A stretch of DNA of 64,000 bases from Xenopus tropicalis (taxonomy: Eukaryota > Chordata > Amphibia > Anura > Pipidae), in NCBI RefSeq assembly GCF_000004195.4, contig NC_030677.2:197631372-197695371 (forward strand), in the 5' to 3' direction. This document shows, in pieces, positions 1 to 9,639 of the stretch. Below the pieces are notes generated by a model. That model worked only from the letters and a program-made list of their open reading frames with translations, searched no databases and was not told the DNA's origin. The stretch's first letter is position 1, and each line of letters starts with the position of its first letter. A program made the position numbers and the translations under genes.

Positions 1-344
1 TACTGTCAATGCAGAAGGACTCACTCTCTAGACTAAAGGAAAGGGACCCACCAGGAAACCCAAAATTACAGGCCAACTCTTCACATTATTATATATCCCA
101 ATCAAAAGAAGCTATAATGCCAAACTTCACTTTTAGATTTCCATTTTCCTTCGTTTCATTCGCCGAATTAACTTTACCCTCTTTCTTTTCACCAAAACTA
201 CTCAATAGCCTTTCACTCCAGGATCCAAATACCTCATCAAATATTAAACTCTCTGCAGTACATGATATAAGGGTACTCCTCCCCAAAGCCTGTGTAGGGC
301 TCTGTTTGGCCCAAGAGGAATCTGTTAATCTCCATCATTTTTGT
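1..344. other. No feature recognised
   Basis: AT-rich sequence with an open frame of about 127 codons on the plus strand that shows no domain, no low-complexity signal and no splice context. I treat it as chance. Confidence 0.5.
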
Positions 345-895
345 GCACTAGAAGCTCCCTTTGTTTGCTTAAGACAGCAGCTGACATTTTAAATAGCTTC
401 CTGTTTGCAGTCTAGCCATTATAGCTCAGATCACACATTCCTAAGGGAGGGGGGAGTGAGTTTTATGAATTCTTATGGGAGGGTGAGGGGGGAGCAGGAG
501 AGCGGAGAGAGAGGAAAGAGCTGCACATTTTGGCCTCAGGAATAAAGGATCTTTCTGAGAGAGGAAGTCTGACACCAAAGAGCATGTTTACAAAAAAGGA
601 GACAAGAAATCCTGTGTTTCTTTTTATAAAAGAGGAGAAAGAAAGGTAAAAACTAAGTAAGCTTTATCAGAAAGGTCTATGTAAATACACAGAAACGCTG
701 CACTGACTTCTCTGTGAAAAGATTTCTTGTGTCTGTAATTCATGTGCCAGAGACATACAGCTTTCTCTTTCTCCCCTCTTCTGTTTGGCTTCTGGTCATC
801 TGAACAGGTAAAATATGGGGAGACTTAAGGGCACTACTGAGACAACTGAAGGTATGCCTGCAGCTCTTTATTAGCCTGTCCTTCTCCTTTAAGGT
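345..895 (-). mobile_element. T2/Kolobok-like element, internally rearranged
   Basis: Positions 345-626 match the reverse complement of the internal part of the elements at 15584-16016 and 46704-47171 (shared CTAGAAGCTCCCTTTGTTTG, ATCACACATTCC and CTCTGAGAGAGGAAGTC-type blocks). From about 627 the sequence matches the beginning of the same family in the opposite direction (AAGGTAAAAACTAAGTAAGC). The expected terminus CCTTCTCCTTTAA occurs at about 883-895. So one end segment is inverted relative to the other copies. Confidence 0.7.
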
Positions 896-971
896 ATGGA
901 GATCCAAATTACGGAAAGACCCCTTATCCGGAATACCCTTGGTCCCGAGCATTCTGAATAACCTATACCTG
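896..971 (+). mobile_element. Right-end fragment of the 113-bp-array MITE family
   Basis: Matches the right end of the complete elements at 20703-21406 and 37436-38165: GGTATGGAGATCCAAATTA, then CCCCTTATCCGGAATACCC, then a CTATACCTG terminus followed by TA. It has no tandem unit. It directly abuts the TTAA terminus of the T2-like element at 345-895. Confidence 0.8.
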
Positions 972-1836
972 TATCTGAAATATATTCAATGTATAACTGA
1001 CTTTATATAATATAGATAAGATTCATTAAAAAAGCAAAAAAAAAAAAAAAAACCCCCGAAGATATGATTACAGAATATTTCCAAAATAAAAGAGAGTGAT
1101 GACATACAGCAGCGCGTGGAGTCAGAACTGCTGAGGGTTATTACCCACATAGCTGCTCTGAAATATACTCTCCGAGAGGTATGTGAGAGAGCGCCTTGAT
1201 ACTGTTGCATGTCTGTACACTAGGTGCTCAAGTGACTTCAAGAGATTACTATGTTGGCGTGTCATAAGAGCGGTATCAAGCAGATACCTTGCCATGTTAC
1301 CGCTTTCATAAATCCTGCCGCCAATAAGCCGGCTATACAAAATCCGCAAATCGTCATTTCACAGAAAATATGGCTGTGAAATAGCCTCTGAAAAAAAAAA
1401 ATCAACATGACTTGTATAAATTTCAATAGAAAGCGGTTTTGTTTTCGCCGCTGGTATGTCATCCCAAGAGCAGAGACTGGAGTCCAAGCTTGAATGACAG
1501 AGACGAGGCATCAAATATGGCTCAACCTCAGTTGGCAGGACATTCGGAGTCGGCTAACAAGTGGCAAATCATCAAAGGAGGAAAGTCCAACACGCACCTT
1601 CTGCTTATTCGCATGTGCATTCCTCCTTGTCTGGCAGCTGGCCACATCCAAAAAGAGGATTGCATTTCAGCAAGAGGAAGTGAAAGGAAATAGCAGACGT
1701 GTCTCGGAGAAGTAGCTAAATATGGAATACATGTTGAAAAGCTCAGCTTTTTGAACATGACTAGATGACAAGGTATAATACACTATGTGCCTAGAAGAAA
1801 ATCACAGATGAGATACAGGAGATCCCGAAAAAGACA
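972..1836. other. No gene or recognised repeat; A17 run
   Basis: An uninterrupted run of 17 A occurs at 1036-1052. The stretch 1100-1460 is not AT-rich like its surroundings and matches no other part of the window, so it looks single-copy. Confidence 0.5.
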
Positions 1837-1930
1837 TTAAAGGGTAAGCTCACCTTAAAATTAACCTTAAATGAATACGTTAGACTATTTTTGAAAATGC
1901 AGTTTATTTTTTATTATTCTTTTTATGGAA
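1837..1930 (+). repeat. T2-like MITE left-end fragment
   Basis: Begins ATTAAAGGGTAAGCTCACCT followed by TTAACCTTAAAT and a T-rich stretch, the pattern of a very common Xenopus TTAA-flanked MITE. The right end is absent here. Confidence 0.55.
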
Positions 1931-2440
1931 GCAGCTCCATATCTGAAACTATCAGTGCAGAATCATCTTACCATGGAGAACAGGCTGAGCTTGTAAAGTG
2001 GCATTTCATACAGCTCCTCCCTCATTGGCCACTGACCTACTAGTATTTAAATGAATCAAATGTATGGGCACTTCCTTTACAACTTCAAAATGGTCTGTGG
2101 GTATACATAGGATATATTTTCTTCGCTTATAGACAGTAAAAAAGTTGTGGGTCCAAACAAGATGAGGCAGTAGATCCAATTTTCTGTTCTGATAAACTGA
2201 CTGTAAAACCAGTGGAATTGGAATTTAAGGTGCACAAACATGGCAGTGGTTGAATATGTATCTCCAGTTTAAGATTTAGATCCCATTTGGAATAGTTTCC
2301 CATTATAAACATATCATACAATGTTGGTTTATTTTGGCTTATTTAATATATGTAAGGGGAGAAAACAATTCCGAAATTAGGGTGCTCGGAACTATAGAAT
2401 CCAACAAACAGAAGGCTACCTATATGGAAACCTTGGATGG
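1931..2440. other. No feature recognised
   Basis: No coding signal, repeat match within the window or structured RNA was seen. Confidence 0.45.
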
Positions 2441-2466
2441 ATATATATATATATATATATATATAT
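2441..2466. repeat. (AT)13 microsatellite
   Basis: Uninterrupted AT dinucleotides. Confidence 0.98.
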
Positions 2467-2516
2467 CTTGCAGAGGGTACATTATTCATTATATATAGTA
2501 ATATAATAATATATAG

Positions 2517-2675
2517 CAGGGATGCACTGAATCTACTATTTTTGGATTCAGCCCCCAATCCTTTGAAAAAGATTCAGCTAAATACTGAACCAAATCTAAT
2601 CCCTACATATGAATCTGAATCCTGTTGGAAGAAAAAAAGCTGAATCCTGAACCAAATCCCTAATATATAGTAATG
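2517..2675 (+). repeat. MITE fragment of the GGATGCACTGAATC type
   Basis: Repeated phrases GGATTCAGCC, AAAGATTCAGC and TACTGAACCAAATC follow the layout of a frequent Xenopus MITE. Smaller pieces of the same type occur near 6212 (TTTGGTGCATCCC), 11445-11490 and 49785-49812. Confidence 0.55.
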
Positions 2676-2710
2676 TATAGTACGGTGATGCACTCCACAC
2701 TTCAAAAGTA

Positions 2711-2861
2711 ATTTGGAGACTATTTGGTCTATTTGGACCTACTTTCATCAGGTGAGACTGTTGCATCTAGCAGAAATGCAGTTTGCAATATATGAAAATA
2801 TATTGCAAACTGCATTTCTGCTAGATGCAACAGTCTCACCTGGTGAAAATAGTCTCCAAAT
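2711..2861. repeat. Long near-perfect inverted repeat (hairpin)
   Basis: Arms 2749-2792 and 2799-2842 are exact reverse complements over 44 bp, separated by a 6-nt loop TGAAAA. Outside this, 2711-2724 pairs with 2848-2861 (ATTTGGAGACTATT), with a 19-nt insertion on the left side only. No other copy exists in this window. It may be a MITE or a hairpin RNA source. Confidence 0.95.
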
Positions 2862-3559
2862 AAATGTCAGTGTTGATGGGCTGAATCCCACACATACACT
2901 TTGTGCCTGCTACATAGGTAACACGGAATATGACTGCCCATCTTCTGTAAGCACCTCTAAGGTACGACAAGTCTTGCCGTTTTGAAGAGCTTTACAGGTA
3001 CCCAGGATACAAAGGGGGTACTTTTGCCAGTCTACCAAGATGGAAACCGAGGGGTTTTTGTAAAACCATAACAACATATGGTAACCATACATATCAAAAG
3101 TGACCACAATATTTGGACTTAACAATCCAACTGTACAGCAAATTGCATTGATTAATAAATGGTGTGCAATTACATGTAACTTGCATGTGTGACGGAATAG
3201 GTGTCACGCACATGGGCCATGGGCTTTTGCAACATTCACACAATATCCGAGTGCAAAAATCTATCACATTGCATAAAGGGAGCCCTGGACAATGGCAGCA
3301 TTTAGCACTAAAGTATCAGAGAAAAAACTCCTAGAAAGTGTAAAATATACTGAATACTGATTTTCTAAAATAAACATGCCCTTCACAGATTTCTCTATGA
3401 CATTGTTTGAGTGTTATGTAGTCCAATTTTAAGCATTAGTCCACTACATCCAATATACTACGTAACATTTAATTAAGCAGCAATGATATGCCTTGCACAA
3501 CAGAGAAATGCACATTTTAGACCAAAGTCAAAAAAAGGCTCCACTTCTCTCATCTGTGC
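2862..3559. other. No feature recognised
   Basis: AT-rich; no coding potential or match to other parts of the window. Confidence 0.45.
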
Positions 3560-3850
3560 TTCGTATGATAATCTTCCACAGCGCCATGTAGCTGAACTGA
3601 AAGGCAAAGCTTTAGCCTGATCAGGCCGATTCTCCACTCCATGTAGCTGCACTGAGGCCCCCTAGCAACAAAAGCCCCCTTTCAACTGCCCTTCATTGGT
3701 CCTCCCCAACTTTCCCTCACAGTGTTGAGTCCTGTGCGGAACTCATTTTTTTTAAACCCAACCCAAACACACAACCTGCATTTTAACCTGCTTGGACCCA
3801 CTACCCCTACCCACAAATAATTGTTACCCGATCCGCAGCACGCTTAAACA
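3560..3850. repeat. Probable degenerate repeat
   Basis: The CA-rich block around 3755-3840 (AACCCAACCCAAACAC, GACCCACTACCC, ACCCGATCCGCAGCA) resembles 47440-47530 (GACCCACTGACCCGCAACCA, CAGACCCACTACCCGACCC). The two share wording rather than a clean alignment. Confidence 0.4.
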
Positions 3851-4432
3851 GGAACTGTTGCTGCAGACTAGAAGAGACATCATCAGAAGTGAGCTTGGGG
3901 TACAAAAAAACTTATAAAAGAATGTTTAAAGGAGTAAAATATCTATATTTCTTATCTTATATTAGCTATATTTTATATAAGACCTGCAACCTGACCGTTG
4001 GCCTGCATCCAAAAATCCTACATGCAACCCTACATGCCCCTGTTTGAAAACCTGACCTTTTATAGACACACTCTTTATATAATTGAAAAAACTGAACCTT
4101 TAAAGAGCAGAACTAAATATGTTTATTATTGGATAACTCCACAATGTTCAGCTCAGTATGTAAAAAGAAACCACTGCTTTTTCCTTATCCATCCATAAGG
4201 CTTTCAGTGTTGATGGAAGAGGGGCTTTAACAGTAAAGAGGAAAAGAATGTCAAACAAATAAAGATTTTGGATAAACATCTTGTTTCTCATTCCATTACC
4301 ACGCAGGTTCAAACCCAGGCTAAATAGGAGGATTCTTCCAAGGATCAGGATTCCCTCTGACTATCCATTATCTTTGTTATTCAGCAAAATATCAGAAGGA
4401 CTACACTGCTAACACTATAATGCCAACAGCAT
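3851..4432. other. No feature recognised
   Basis: AT-rich; nothing supported. Confidence 0.45.
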
Positions 4433-4715
4433 ATGGACACCTGTGTGTCCAACTTTTTATTCCCAAACCAAGAAAATTACCATAGAGTTGGTCCTCCCTT
4501 TGCTGCTGTCTCTGCTAGTGAGCTTGGCCAATCAGGCCTGGCACACATCCAGTATTTAACATAGATCAGGGCTCAGTGCAGGCCGCTCAAGATTTTTCAG
4601 TCCTGTCTCAGAAACAACCATCTGGTACAAACCTTGCCCAGTTGGCATTATTGTGCTGAAACAATTCCAAAAACTCTTGTTACAGGAAGCAAAGAATTAT
4701 CAAAAATCTAATTGA
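4433..4715 (-). mobile_element. Tc1/mariner-type transposon remnant
   Basis: The phrases CATATGGACACCTGTGTGTC, GAGTTGGTCCTCCCTTTGC, CAGGGCTCAGTGCAGGCC and GGCATTATTGTGCTGAAACA are those of a frog and fish mariner family whose transposase is read on the minus strand. No open frame survives. The remnant at 14218-14860 belongs to the same or a sister family. Confidence 0.65.
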
Positions 4716-4721
4716 AGTCTT

Positions 4722-4833
4722 ATGGTGATGGCCCACCAAGAAATGAGTCGCCCCTGGCTATTGTGGGTGACTAAGTCACTTTATTGTCCACGCCCATGGT
4801 AGGAGAGATTTAACTGCAGGTGACTAATCATCC
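4722..4833 (+). repeat. Left part of a palindromic MITE split by a T2-like insertion
   Basis: AATGAGTCGCCCCTGGC, GTGGGTGACTAAGTCAC and TGACTAATCATCC resemble the GTGACTAA-type MITEs at 8342-8611 and 12990-13862. Similar wording resumes after the T2-like element (CAGCCCAGGGCAATCAACC near 5408), so the host repeat probably spans both sides. Confidence 0.45.
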
Positions 4834-5369
4834 TTAAAGGAATACTATCATGAGAAAACGTGTTTTTTTCAGAACTCATCAGTTAATAGAGCTTCTCCAG
4901 CAGAATCCTGCATTGTAATCTGTTTTTCAATAAAACAGATTTTTTTCGATTTAATTTTGACATTTCACATTGGACTAGCCGTATTTTTCATTTCCCAGGG
5001 TGCCACAGCCATGTGACTTGTGCTCTGATAAACTTCAGTCACACTTTACTGCTGCGCTGCAAGTTGGAGTGATATCCTCCCCCCCCAGGAGCCGATCAGC
5101 AGAACAATGGGAAAGGAGCAAGATAGCAGCTCCCAGTAGGTATCAGAATAGCACTCAATAGTAAGAAATCCAAGTCCGGCTTGGGACTCCTCCAGTTACA
5201 TGGGAGTAGGAGAAACAATAGGTTAGCTGAAAGCAGTTCTAATGTGTAGCGCTGGCTGAAAGCTCAGACTCAGGCACAATGCACTGAGATGGCGCCTACA
5301 CACCAAACAGTAACAGTGTAATTTAGAAATAAAAAGTATACCATAAAAATCATGACAGAATCCCTTTAA
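4834..5369 (+). mobile_element. T2/Kolobok-like MITE with TTAA ends
   Basis: Bounded by TTAA at 4834-4837 and 5366-5369. The left end TTAAAGGAATACTATCATG and the reverse complement of the right end TTAAAGGGATTCTGTCATG agree at most positions. Two truncated copies occur at 28261-28767 and, reversed, at 60955-61206, sharing CCAGGGTGCCACAGCCATGT and AAATCCAAGTCCGGCTTGGG. No transposase is encoded. Confidence 0.85.
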
Positions 5370-5558
5370 GGTTTGCTTCCACCAGGGGCCATAGCCCAAC
5401 CCATAAAAATCAGCCCAGGGCAATCAACCTCCTCACCAAATTTTGCAGCTTGCATTACACGCACAGGCTGGTAGCTTTTTCAGACAGTCAGAAGCACTTT
5501 CACCTATAGCAGTTCTGCTGCTCCAGAATTCAACTATTGTCTTAATATCACTCTAGGT

Positions 5559-5865
5559 CAGTGATCCCCAACCAGTGGTTCATGAACAACAGGTTGCTCC
5601 TCAACCCCTTGGATGTTGCTCCCAGTGGTCTCAAAACAGGTTCTTATTTTTGAATTCTCGGGTTGGAGGCAAGTTTTGGTTGCATAAAAACCAGGTTTAC
5701 TGATAAACAGAACATCCTTTAGGCTGCCAGTCAACTTAGGGGCTACCAAATAGCCAATCACAGCCCTTATTTGGCACCCTCCAAAACTCTGTTATGCTTG
5801 TGTTTCTCCCCGACTCTTTTTACATTTGAATGTTGCTCACAGGTAAAGAAGGTTGTGGATCCCTG
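5559..5865 (+). mobile_element. hAT-type non-autonomous element with 8-bp target duplication
   Basis: Starts CAGTGATCCCCAACCAGTGG and ends GTGGATCCCTG, whose complement starts CAGGGATCC. The flanking 8 bp CTCTAGGT at 5551-5558 is repeated exactly at 5866-5873. Eight-base duplications and CAG termini fit the hAT superfamily. Further copies lie at 18373, 24921, 33170, 33330 and 40232. It has the single CCTTGGATGTTGCTCCCAG segment that is expanded at 24971-25161. Confidence 0.92.
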
Positions 5866-5873
5866 CTCTAGGT

Positions 5874-6360
5874 GTTACGTGGCACTGAGCATGGCTTGTG
5901 TGCTCCTGACTGCTGTACTTTTTGGGCTGACATTGCTGTCACAAACAGTTTGGGTTTCATCAGTGACTGTTCCAACTGGGTACATGCAAATTTGGCAGGC
6001 GTATCTGGATAATTTTGGCCAAAAAAATTAAACAAGTCTGAGAAAGATCGTGTTAAATCTAACAGCATCAGATTTTTTAATTTACTGAGCGGCAGGCATT
6101 GTTATTGCCAAGATTACATAAATCAGCCCCCTGTGTGTAGGCAATCCCCTGCATAAAGGGAAACTGAACTGACTCCAAACCCTTCTAAATCCTGCAGAAA
6201 GTACTGTATTTGGTGCATCCCTAATAGCAAACCAACCTGATCAAATCAATGTACCCCTCTGTGTATTCAGGCAAACGATGCAATGAAAATGCAAGTGGTG
6301 CTTCCATTTTAACTATTGTAGAAGTTATGTCCTTCCAGTTGTCGTTAACCTCTACTATCA
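5874..6360. other. No gene; short MITE scrap near 6212
   Basis: No coding potential. A short piece reading TTTGGTGCATCCCTAA matches the end of the 2517-2675 repeat type. Confidence 0.45.
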
Positions 6361-6363
6361 TTC

Positions 6364-6677
6364 TAAAGGTGGTCATAAATGGGAATTTAAGCTACTGATT
6401 TAGTGGCTTATCTGCCTGTGTATGGGGCCCTCCGACGGGTTTACCTGAGTGATATCTGACCAAAAATTGGCCAGATGTTGATGGGGCAGGTTTGATCTTC
6501 TGTCAAATCCAGAACCTCATTGACTCAGTGATGTGGTCCTTGCTCTGATGGCTTGTATTCCCATCGATGTGATCCGATTGTTTGACCCTAGGGCCTTAGG
6601 GGGGCATATCGGGGGAAAGATTTGCTCGTTTGACTAGCTCCATACAAGTGGATCTTATAGTTTATGGGCAGCTTAAT
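6364..6677 (+). mobile_element. AGGTGGCCATACA-type MITE
   Basis: Starts TAAAGGTGGTCATAAATGGG and ends TGGATCTTATAGTTTATGGG. Internal words GGCCAGATGTTGATGGGGCAG, CGATTGTTTG and GCATATCGGGGGAAAG follow the order of the better preserved copy at 43261-43622. It lies about 130 bp from the WDR70 exon at 6805-6943. Confidence 0.8.
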
Positions 6678-6804
6678 TTGAAGCTGCCATAATGCCAAGT
6701 GATACTTTTCTCTGTCAGAGTTGCTGTTCATGTTCCTATCATGATTATCTTCCAGTGCAATGGGAACCACCCCACAAAATATGCAGTGAAAACATTGTAC
6801 TCAC

Positions 6805-6943
6805 CGCTTCAGTGACCTGGATTTCATAAACCTTCTGAAATGTCCCTACGTCAAAGAACATTAACTTTCCATCACCACCGCCTCTCTTTACGGAGGTCCC
6901 GGTTATCAAGAGTTTATCGTCTGGGCTGAAGCAGCAATCTGTC
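6805..6943 (-). CDS. wdr70: WDR70 coding exon (WD40 repeat, fourth visible exon)
   Basis: This exon encodes about 46 residues of WDR70, a nuclear WD40-repeat protein (relative of C. elegans GAD-1) linked in the literature to H2B ubiquitination and DNA damage response. The minus strand reads TDCCFSPDDKLLITGTS, then VKRGGGDGKLMFFDVGTFQK and VYEIQVTEA, which matches the WDR70 family closely. The blade motif is CFSPDDKLLITGTS followed by GKLMFFD, where FFD stands in for the usual WD dipeptide. The acceptor is TTTCCGTAG at 6944 and the donor is GTGAGT starting at 6804. The exon is 139 bp, enters in phase 2 (it completes the Met codon begun in the previous exon) and ends in phase 0. The next family motif (VVRCLWHP) is not found in 1-6804, so that exon lies outside the window. 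Confidence 0.95.
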
Positions 6944-7183
6944 CTACGGAAAGTGAAATCCAAACACACGAAGGCCATGAAATTGACTGGAAAGGGTTCA
7001 AATTTGATAGTATTATTAGAATTAGTAACAAGATGCCAATCCGAAGGCGCTATAGAGTACTCTTGGACAGAGAAGAAGAGCATCCCTCAGTTGACATTAT
7101 GGTATTACTTGAAAACATATATTTAAAGTCATCATAATATAGTAAGTTGGAAATAAATACATAGGCAGACCTGAAACACTTAC
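6944..7183 (-). other. wdr70: WDR70 short intron
   Basis: A 240-bp GT-AG intron with GTAAGT donor and CCGTAG acceptor, in phase 2. I see no repeat in it. Confidence 0.9.
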
Positions 7184-7268
7184 ATTGGAAAATAGTTTGC
7201 TAACCCAGAGGCCACATTGAGAGGATTCTTAAACTTTCTAATGTCCCATGTTTTTAAGGTGTCATCGC
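7184..7268 (-). CDS. wdr70: WDR70 coding exon (WD40 repeat, third visible exon)
   Basis: This 85-bp exon reads DDTLKTWDIRKFKNPL and NVASGLANYFPM on the minus strand after completing a Gly codon. It carries the end of a WD40 repeat (TLKTWDI) and the linker into the next blade, as in vertebrate WDR70. The acceptor CTCTTTGCAG ends at 7269 and the donor GTAAGT starts at 7183. Phases agree on both sides: it takes one base from the 11849-11948 exon and gives two bases (AT of ATG) to the 6805-6943 exon. Only a 240-bp intron separates it from the next exon, unlike the multi-kilobase introns upstream. Confidence 0.93.
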
Positions 7269-7387
7269 CTGCAAAGAGAATATAATTAATAGATACTGTA
7301 GAAATGTTATATCCAGACACATTCAGGCAGGGAATAAATACTCAGGTGCCAGATAAATAATTGTGAACCTCATCTTTTGCTTGATAA

Positions 7388-7612
7388 TTTGTGACAACCC
7401 CTAAGCTCAGCTTTCTAACAGCTCCTCAGAGCCCACTGAGCATGTTCAGTGCCACTGACACTTCTAACAGAATCCAAGATGGGGAGCTCCTGTGTACGAC
7501 CATTACTACTATAGAGATGCTGAACCTTTAGGTTGGTGCAATAAGTTCACTATATTAAATATAGCATTCTAGCTATATTCATTTTTAGAGTTTAATTCTC
7601 CTTTCAGAGCAT
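7388..7612 (+). repeat. T2-like MITE, degenerate
   Basis: GGTTGGTGCAATAAGTTCAC, ATTCATTTTTAGAGTTTAAT and the terminal TTCTCCTTTC correspond to the right half of a common Xenopus TTAA-type MITE. The terminal TTAA is lost. Confidence 0.5.
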
Positions 7613-7925
7613 TATATTTATGGGACAGTAATACATAAAATGATTTAAAATTGCAACTTGCAAAGCTTTCCTTGTATATCTCAAGGCTGGCTTACTGGAA
7701 CTTCCAGCATGCTGGCAACCTGCTCACAACTCGGCATGTCGGTTCAGTGACAGCATCCAGACCAACGTTCCACTGGTGAGTTCCCTTTGTGGAATCTGCA
7801 TTTTCTCCCTCGCTCTCCTAACTAAGCAAATTACAAGCATCACCATATATTGTTAAATTATAAACAAAAGTGCCTTGAGTTAAAATGGGTGCCAAAAGCA
7901 AATAACAATGCCAGAAGTGAATATC
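7613..7925. other. No feature recognised
   Basis: AT-rich intronic sequence with no coding signal. Confidence 0.45.
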
Positions 7926-7929
7926 ACTG

Positions 7930-8160
7930 CTTAAAAGGCACCTGTCACCAAAAAATTTTTCCCCCATCAGGAGGGCGTACAATAGTTTATTTTGTTTGTT
8001 AAATGCCCCTCCAAATGCCAGGCTACACCTGCGGGGAGCTCCTATTGTGGTACTCAGAACTGTGCTAATTGTGCTTTGGCTCCATGCATGTGACATCAAG
8101 CTCAGGGGCAATTCTCATCCCGGAGCTATCCTGAGATGCCCCCCCCCCCCCACCTTCCAG
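7930..8160 (+). repeat. Probable T2-like fragment with C14 run
   Basis: Begins TTAAAAGGCACCTGTCACC, an AAAGG-type end like other TTAA elements. A long run of C is present at about 8139-8152. The right end is not recognisable. Confidence 0.45.
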
Positions 8161-8341
8161 TGCTTATCTTTCATGTGCACTGCCAAAGACCCTCACTACA
8201 ATAAGTACATAACTGACAAACAAATTTGTTACATCAGGTAAAGAAGGCCAGTTCCACTTATCATCCATACTAATTGAAAAACTAAAGTTAAAACCACTAT
8301 TTGTTAGGCACCGCACAGTGACCATATTTGCTGATCTTTTA

Positions 8342-8611
8342 GGCTAAGGACCCAGGTTAGACTAATCGCTTTCCAGCAGCAACAATAGCAGTCAGCGGTA
8401 GAAAGGCAGATGCATTGCTTGGCTTTCCGAAGTTGAAGAAAGTTGCCAGCAGGAAGAAACTTTGCACAACATCGGAAAGCCGAATTGATGCGCCGGCCTT
8501 TCCACCAGAGACTCCTATTGTTGCTGTTAGAAAGGCATTTTGGAGCGGTAAGTTGTCCACGGTAACAGCGCTCTATTGCGGGTGACTAACTCGCTCCCTG
8601 GGCCCTTAGCC
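8342..8611 (+). mobile_element. Palindromic MITE (GGCTAAGGACCCA type)
   Basis: Ends GGCTAAGGACCCA and TGGGCCCTTAGCC are inverted repeats with one base difference in spacing. Internal CTTTCCAGCAGCAACAATAG pairs with CTATTGTTGCTGTTAGAAAG. Relatives are clustered at 12990-13862. Confidence 0.75.
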
Positions 8612-9545
8612 TTACTCCGGGCTGGCACACTTCCATTATCAATGAAAAATAAGTATGCATTTTCTCTTCGGAATCAGTGTGTTTTCCTCTTACTTCAGCT
8701 ATATGATAGGTCTAACCCTTACAAATAAGCCCAAAGACATGAATTCCTGCTTTGAATCCCACACCAGCTCCTTGGGATCTTTAGCAAATTAATTTATCAT
8801 AGCTCTTTAACCACACAGCAATCTGGATTGCAAGCTCCATGGGACAGATATTCAATACAAGGAACATCACTTTGCAATGTTTCAGTTTTTTAACCATTCA
8901 CAATAGACCCCAAAGAAAAAGAACTATCCACAACTGCACTAAATTAGCTCAGAAGATTATTTTATGGTTGGACGGGTCTGGCATATGTCACACTGAGATG
9001 CGCTACTACAGCTTTGAGTACCTAAAGAGTCAAATAATATCCTTGGTTTAATCTACACATTTGGCAGGTGTGTTTTTGTAAATCTCAGAGCACATCTGTG
9101 TTAGTTGGTCGGCTTCCAGCTAACTACTCTAACATGGATTTACGCTACCTTACCACTCTGTTTCTGGATAGCGTACAACTGAGTCATCAATCTACAGTCA
9201 CAACACGTTATGAGCTAAAAAGAAAAGCTTCCCAGGGAGTAGTAGAAGGATACCTTGCAGATTTTACATCAATAATTCTTCTTTAACTCAAAAGAATAGT
9301 CTCTGGGTGATTCAAACTGGAGGTTTCAAGCCTAGAGAAATGAAGAGGGCTACTTCTACAATGGTATTCTCTAGGGGTAATAATTCTTGGAATCCTAGAC
9401 CCTGGGGCCTCCTGGCTACAATTTTAGATGTAGGCAAACCTCCAATTCATGTGTATTGGCGTAAGGGGTTTCCCACAAAATACCCCAGGGATGGCTGATA
9501 TGAACCCTAGATCTTTATAACCTGTTGTGGAATTACTTTGATTCT
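8612..9545. other. No feature recognised
   Basis: Sequence without recognised repeats. Open frames of 60-70 codons show no domain. Confidence 0.45.
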
Positions 9546-9639
9546 TGGTGTATATGAGCAAGCAGGGCCGCCATCACGGGGAGAGAGGGGGTACAATTGT
9601 GCCGGACCTTGTGAAATTCTCTTCCCTCATCAAAGCTTA

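Larger units (their letters stand above)
1..6804 (-). other. wdr70: WDR70 intron after the last visible exon (partial)
   Basis: Starts with a GTGAGT donor at 6804 and continues past the window start. No further WDR70 coding sequence is visible. It is filled with repeats listed separately: T2-like elements, an hAT element, a mariner remnant, MITEs and one perfect hairpin. Confidence 0.8.

Noticed and set aside
9..392. A 127-codon plus-strand frame at the window start
   Set aside because: Its end overlaps the T2-like element and its sequence shows no domain; length is within chance for AT-moderate DNA of this size.
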